64,000 bases of DNA from an uncultured Bacteroidota bacterium (GTDB lineage Bacteria > Bacteroidota > Bacteroidia > Bacteroidales > P3). The notes below the pieces were generated by a model. That model was not told where the DNA came from. It worked only from the letters and a program-made list of their open reading frames with translations, and ran no database searches. Below are positions 61,051 through 64,000 of this stretch, one piece after another (positions within the stretch are counted from its first letter, which is position 1; each line of letters opens with the position of its first letter). Position numbers and translations under genes: made by a program. The DNA lies in assembly GCA_902800395.1 (NCBI GenBank), contig CADCEC010000012.1, positions 46,008 through 110,007 of the forward strand. The letters are read 5' to 3'.

Positions 61051-62265
61051 TTATTTCTCGGAGTTGTAGATTTGCTTGACTTCGGCATTGGTGAGTAGTC
61101 GACTGTAAAACCTTACATTGTCAAGTTTGAATGATGTGGGATTATAGCCAGCATCTAAAAAGCCTTCAACATGACCGCCAAATACTATTTTTGGATTGCT
61201 TCCATCATAAAACTGTATTTTATCGGTCATACGTCCATCTACATACAAGTAATGTATGCCTCCACTGAAACAATATGTGATGTGATGCCATCCGGAAGAC
61301 TGCAAAGTACTGGCATCACATGAAAAATTGTAGCCGTTAGCGACTGTGGCATATCCAGCCTCAAATAAAGCCAGAGTACTATTGGGCGAACAGCCAAATT
61401 TAATAGGGCTTGGTCCATCTCCTCCAGCGAATATTAACCCAGCACCAAAATCCTTAATCCAGAAGCACAGGCTCCAATTCCCATTGCTTTTTTCAATAAG
61501 ATTGTACGGTATCATCAGACGCTGTTTTTTCGAGGCTTGAAGAAAAACAGCCTTGCCATATCCATTGGGTGTCTCGTTTAAAAACTTGGGGCTCCCAACC
61601 AGGCTACCGTCATATCCGTTATCCGTAGCATCATCGGCGTTGTCGCCATCAAAGGTCCAATAGGCAACAAGCCCTGCCTTCACTGCAATATCTTTGTTGG
61701 GCTGAGGCAGACCGACGTTGCGGCCGCTGACGTTGGTTGCCTGGTAGTCGCTGTTGCTGATGGGATTGGTGCTTGGGGCGCGCACCTCCTGCGGCGTGCT
61801 CCCTTCTCCCAGCAGTTTGGCCGCCAGGTTCTGACAACCACGCTGAATGGCACTTGGATTGTAGTCCATCAGTTCATTGTCTGACATTTCATATTGACCC
61901 GTCACCACATTTAATACCTTGGCTGCCACAAACACCTGTTGCTCAAGCAATGCAACTTCAGAGGCCAGCACATAATCCACGCCTGCCATCTGACCCAAAC
62001 GACGTATGTCGTCATCCTTGACCAAGCCGGAACGTTGGAATTGATGTTCTGTCATCAAAGCTTTTACCTGTGCACGATTATATGCGGTGTACTGGGGGTT
62101 TTTAATAATCCCCGTCTCGAGATTGCTGCCAATCATCATCAGATATGAATTACTGAGTTTACCGTCGGAGCAGTATGTTTCAAGAATAGCCACAGATTTT
62201 GTCTGTGCCATAGCCGTCATTGATACGATTGACAGCAGTACAATAATAATAATGCTTTTATTCAT
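61051..62265 (-). CDS. Paralogue D: CsgG-like + LamG-like protein
   Basis: 404 aa, intact, closely similar to C in order and length. CsgG-like part: K-S-V-A-I-L-E-T-Y, Q-F-Q-R-S-G-L-V, G-V-D-Y-V-L-A. LamG part: Y-W-T-F-D-G-D-N-A-D-D, W-S-L-C-F-W-I-K-D, G-W-H-H-I-T-Y-C-F, L-Y-V-D-G-R, L-D-N-V-R-F-Y-S-R. A local duplication with C is likely. No variable-region signature is seen in its C-terminus. Confidence 0.85.
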   Translation of the reverse strand: MNKSIIIIVLLSIVSMTAMAQTKSVAILETYCSDGKLSNSYLMMIGSNLETGIIKNPQYTAYNRAQVKALMTEHQFQRSGLVKDDDIRRLGQMAGVDYVLASEVALLEQQVFVAAKVLNVVTGQYEMSDNELMDYNPSAIQRGCQNLAAKLLGEGSTPQEVRAPSTNPISNSDYQATNVSGRNVGLPQPNKDIAVKAGLVAYWTFDGDNADDATDNGYDGSLVGSPKFLNETPNGYGKAVFLQASKKQRLMIPYNLIEKSNGNWSLCFWIKDFGAGLIFAGGDGPSPIKFGCSPNSTLALFEAGYATVANGYNFSCDASTLQSSGWHHITYCFSGGIHYLYVDGRMTDKIQFYDGSNPKIVFGGHVEGFLDAGYNPTSFKLDNVRFYSRLLTNAEVKQIYNSEK

Positions 62266-62330
62266 AATTTGATACTCTTGTTATTGTGTATGAAATGAGA
62301 AATGACTAATAGACCATTATTAATTATAAA

Positions 62331-63554
62331 CTAAGGGACTAACACCACACGGAACCCGCTGTTGCTGCCGCGGAAGCCGGGACTGCTGAAGCTCCGATTC
62401 GCAACGCGGCAGATCCTCGCGTTGCCGCCCCAGCAGCCACCGCGCAGCACGCGGTCGTAGCCTGAGTTAGAACCCATCGGGTCGGTCTGGCTTGCACTGC
62501 CATAGTCACCATACCAATCCTGGCACCACTCACACACATTGCCGCTCATGTCGTAGACACCCAATTCGTTTGGGCGCAGGCGTCCTACAGGATGCGTCTG
62601 GCTGCCGCTATTGCCATCATACCATGCTACGGCAGCCACACTGGAGCCTCCACTGTATTTGGCATTAGTCGACTTTTTGCCGCCCCTCGCCGCATATTCC
62701 CATTCCGCCTCTGTGGGTAGGCTGAAACGACGACCCGTTATGCGGCTCAACTCGGCGCAGAAGTCCTGTGCATCGTTCCAACTCACATTCTCCACCGGCC
62801 GATCAAAAGCCTTCCAGTTGCTGGGGTTGACTCCCATTACCGCCTCATATAATTCTTGCGTTACCTCAAACTTGCCAATGTAGTAGTCCTGGGTGATGGT
62901 CACACGATGATAAGGACTCTCGCTGCCCCAACAATCACTCCCCTGCTCACTTGTACAGCCCATAACAAAGCTACCAGCTTCCACCTTCACCATGTCAAAA
63001 TTCACATTACCCACAGTGATGGTAATTACATTTTCCGCCTGCTTCTGAGGAGCTGCATTGCCCCCTTCAGAGCGAGTTGAGGTTTGGGAATTGCCTCCAG
63101 AACTGGAAAGCAGTCGTTTCGACATCTTTGTGCATGCGGACTTAATTTCGGGCACAGTATTTTGAGGTGTCTCTTGTACGGTACTTGATTTCCCGGACTC
63201 AACATCGAGAATCCTGACATTGAGTATAAAATACCCTTCTTCAATAGCACATTCGGGTACAATGACATACTGCACACCGGCCATTTTACCTGCTTGCTTC
63301 ATGTCTTCGTCTTCTACAGCCCCTGAAAGCTGGAAGTTATGTTCCGCGATAATGGCGTCGAACATAGCACGGTCGTATTTATTATAGCCAGGTGTATTGT
63401 CCACGGCCTCTTCTATGGCGCCACGCACCAATATGCACCTAGGCACCGAAATGTTATCACTCATACGCTGAACCTCCCACACGGCCACTTTCTTCTGGCC
63501 ATAACCCATAAATGCAATACTCACAAAGACAATCAAAAATAACGCTCTTTTCAT
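62331..63554 (-). CDS. Paralogue E: CsgG-like + FGE-sulfatase protein with DGR-like variable region (intact)
   Basis: 407 aa, uninterrupted. Signal peptide, CsgG-like domain (K-K-V-A-V-W-E-V, N-F-Q-L-S-G-A-V, G-V-Q-Y-V-I-V), Ser/Asn-rich linker, then a full FGE-sulfatase domain including the segment that A and B lack (Q-T-H-P-V-G-R-L-R-P-N-E-L-G, Y-D-M-S-G-N-V-C-E-W-C-Q-D-W-Y). It ends R-V-L-R-G-G-C-W-G-G-N-A, then C-R-V-A-N-R and G-F-R-V-V-L-V-P. Genuine FGE needs active-site cysteines; here the domain is more likely a ligand-binding scaffold. It is a reference for what A and B should look like. Confidence 0.88.
   Translation of the reverse strand: MKRALFLIVFVSIAFMGYGQKKVAVWEVQRMSDNISVPRCILVRGAIEEAVDNTPGYNKYDRAMFDAIIAEHNFQLSGAVEDEDMKQAGKMAGVQYVIVPECAIEEGYFILNVRILDVESGKSSTVQETPQNTVPEIKSACTKMSKRLLSSSGGNSQTSTRSEGGNAAPQKQAENVITITVGNVNFDMVKVEAGSFVMGCTSEQGSDCWGSESPYHRVTITQDYYIGKFEVTQELYEAVMGVNPSNWKAFDRPVENVSWNDAQDFCAELSRITGRRFSLPTEAEWEYAARGGKKSTNAKYSGGSSVAAVAWYDGNSGSQTHPVGRLRPNELGVYDMSGNVCEWCQDWYGDYGSASQTDPMGSNSGYDRVLRGGCWGGNARICRVANRSFSSPGFRGSNSGFRVVLVP
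62355..62435 (-). other. DGR-like variable region of paralogue E
   Basis: TGC, GGC, GGC, AAC, AGG, ATC, AAT, AGC, TTC, AGC, AGT, TTC, GGC, AGC, AAC, AGC at the positions variable in A and B, with the same invariant W, A, CRVA, R, PG, R and GFR scaffold. Confidence 0.75.
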
Positions 63555-63576
63555 TTGAAAAACGACATTAACAAAA

Positions 63577-64000
63577 TTAGAAATTCAATGTCAGGCCAAC
63601 ACCTGTGGGAGTGAAGCCAAGGCGGAGCATCATACTGTAATGGTTATTAGGGTTATTATATGTCTCTACGGCCTTTTTTATTTTGGAATTACCTATTGGG
63701 ACGGCGATACATTCAGTGACTAAAATATCAGCAAGAACAATGCCTACTGCCGCAATACCCACTTTCAGCCATTTTGAGTCCGGATTAAACATCTGAGGGT
63801 GGCCTTCTTCATCCTTATACTCATCACTCATCCATAACAAACCACATATCACGGCTCCACCAACTCCAATAGTAGCGACAATTGTCTCCGATCTTCTCCA
63901 TCCATCTCTAATGGCATGACCCGAATTAAATAACTGGTATGCTTCAGGACAAGTCTTCATTCTATCAAGAACCTGCGATTTTGACAGATCATCCCAGCTG
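63577..64000 (-). CDS. Membrane protein, 5' end cut by the window edge
   Basis: About 141 residues visible. An internal Met at 63960 is not the true start: the open frame continues to the right edge (D-D-L-S-K-S-Q-V-L-D-R-M). There are two TM segments (I-V-A-T-I-G-V-G-G-A-V-I-C-G-L-L-W and V-G-I-A-A-V-G-I-V-L-A-D-I-L-V-T). The C-terminus T-P-T-G-V-G-L-T-L-N-F ends in Phe. Family unknown. It is upstream of the CsgG-like array on the same strand and may be its first gene. Confidence 0.6.
   Translation of the reverse strand, partial: SWDDLSKSQVLDRMKTCPEAYQLFNSGHAIRDGWRRSETIVATIGVGGAVICGLLWMSDEYKDEEGHPQMFNPDSKWLKVGIAAVGIVLADILVTECIAVPIGNSKIKKAVETYNNPNNHYSMMLRLGFTPTGVGLTLNF

Noticed and set aside
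56838-64000. DGR reverse transcriptase or template repeat within the window
   Set aside because: No frame with reverse transcriptase motifs (YxDD) and no AAC-rich noncoding copy of the variable region is present; the gaps at 56838-57240, 58461-58689 and 62266-62330 do not resemble one.

Overview
The window reads as a chromosomal fragment from a member of the Bacteroidota, most likely Bacteroidales. The evidence is the promoter style (TAnnTTTGC -7 boxes upstream of many genes), PorV-like and type A sorting-domain proteins of the type IX secretion system (T9SS), a TonB-dependent receptor with a carboxypeptidase-regulatory-like N-terminus, a Bacteroidota-type PurM, fused SecDF, and DUF6266 and DUF4301 proteins. 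No rRNA, CRISPR array, transposase or integrase was seen. One tRNA, Gly(CCC), is present.

Layout. 0-8.8 kb is mostly housekeeping: the 5' end of ruvA, a beta-helix lipoprotein, an M64 metallopeptidase, a YciO-like protein, a 4-TM holin-like protein, panC, aroQ, a YugP-type peptidase, a broken gdhA and an alpha/beta hydrolase. 8.8-15.8 kb holds a PD40/OmpA-like envelope protein, a small secreted protein, a glycosyltransferase, a YitT membrane protein, tRNA-Gly and purM. 15.8-29.1 kb is a leftward surface-adhesin region: an ECF-like sigma factor, a small membrane protein that could be its regulator, a membrane-anchored protein, and then two very large T9SS cargo proteins (about 2582 and 1385 aa). 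29.3-33.2 kb carries pnp, rpsO, a HIT protein and greA. 33.3-46.6 kb carries a PorV-like protein, a 1636-aa exported protein, a TonB-dependent receptor, a small membrane protein and secDF. 46.7-54.5 kb is housekeeping and small genes (radC, folB, pheS, a cyclophilin, a lipoprotein, DUF4301, LemA, a TPM protein, a 45-aa basic protein, NUDIX, DUF6266).

54.8-64 kb is the most unusual part. A lipoprotein and a transglutaminase-like protein are followed by five tandem paralogues. All share an exported CsgG/LpoB-like N-terminal domain, but the C-terminal domain is swapped: three have an FGE-sulfatase (C-type-lectin fold) domain and two have a LamG-like domain. The last ~90 bp of the three FGE genes show the signature of diversity-generating retroelement (DGR) variable regions. 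Two of them are identical over about 200 bp except at codons explainable by change at template adenines (AAC-type codons). Both of these genes also carry a frame-breaking deletion ending at exactly the same upstream boundary. No reverse transcriptase or template repeat lies in the window, so they would be remote targets of a DGR elsewhere in the genome.

A second theme is genome-wide: many different 7-14 bp tandem or palindromic micro-repeats, each site with its own unit. They sit in short intergenic gaps and also in frame inside genes, including panC, radC, the M64 peptidase, the holin-like gene and the T9SS sorting domains.
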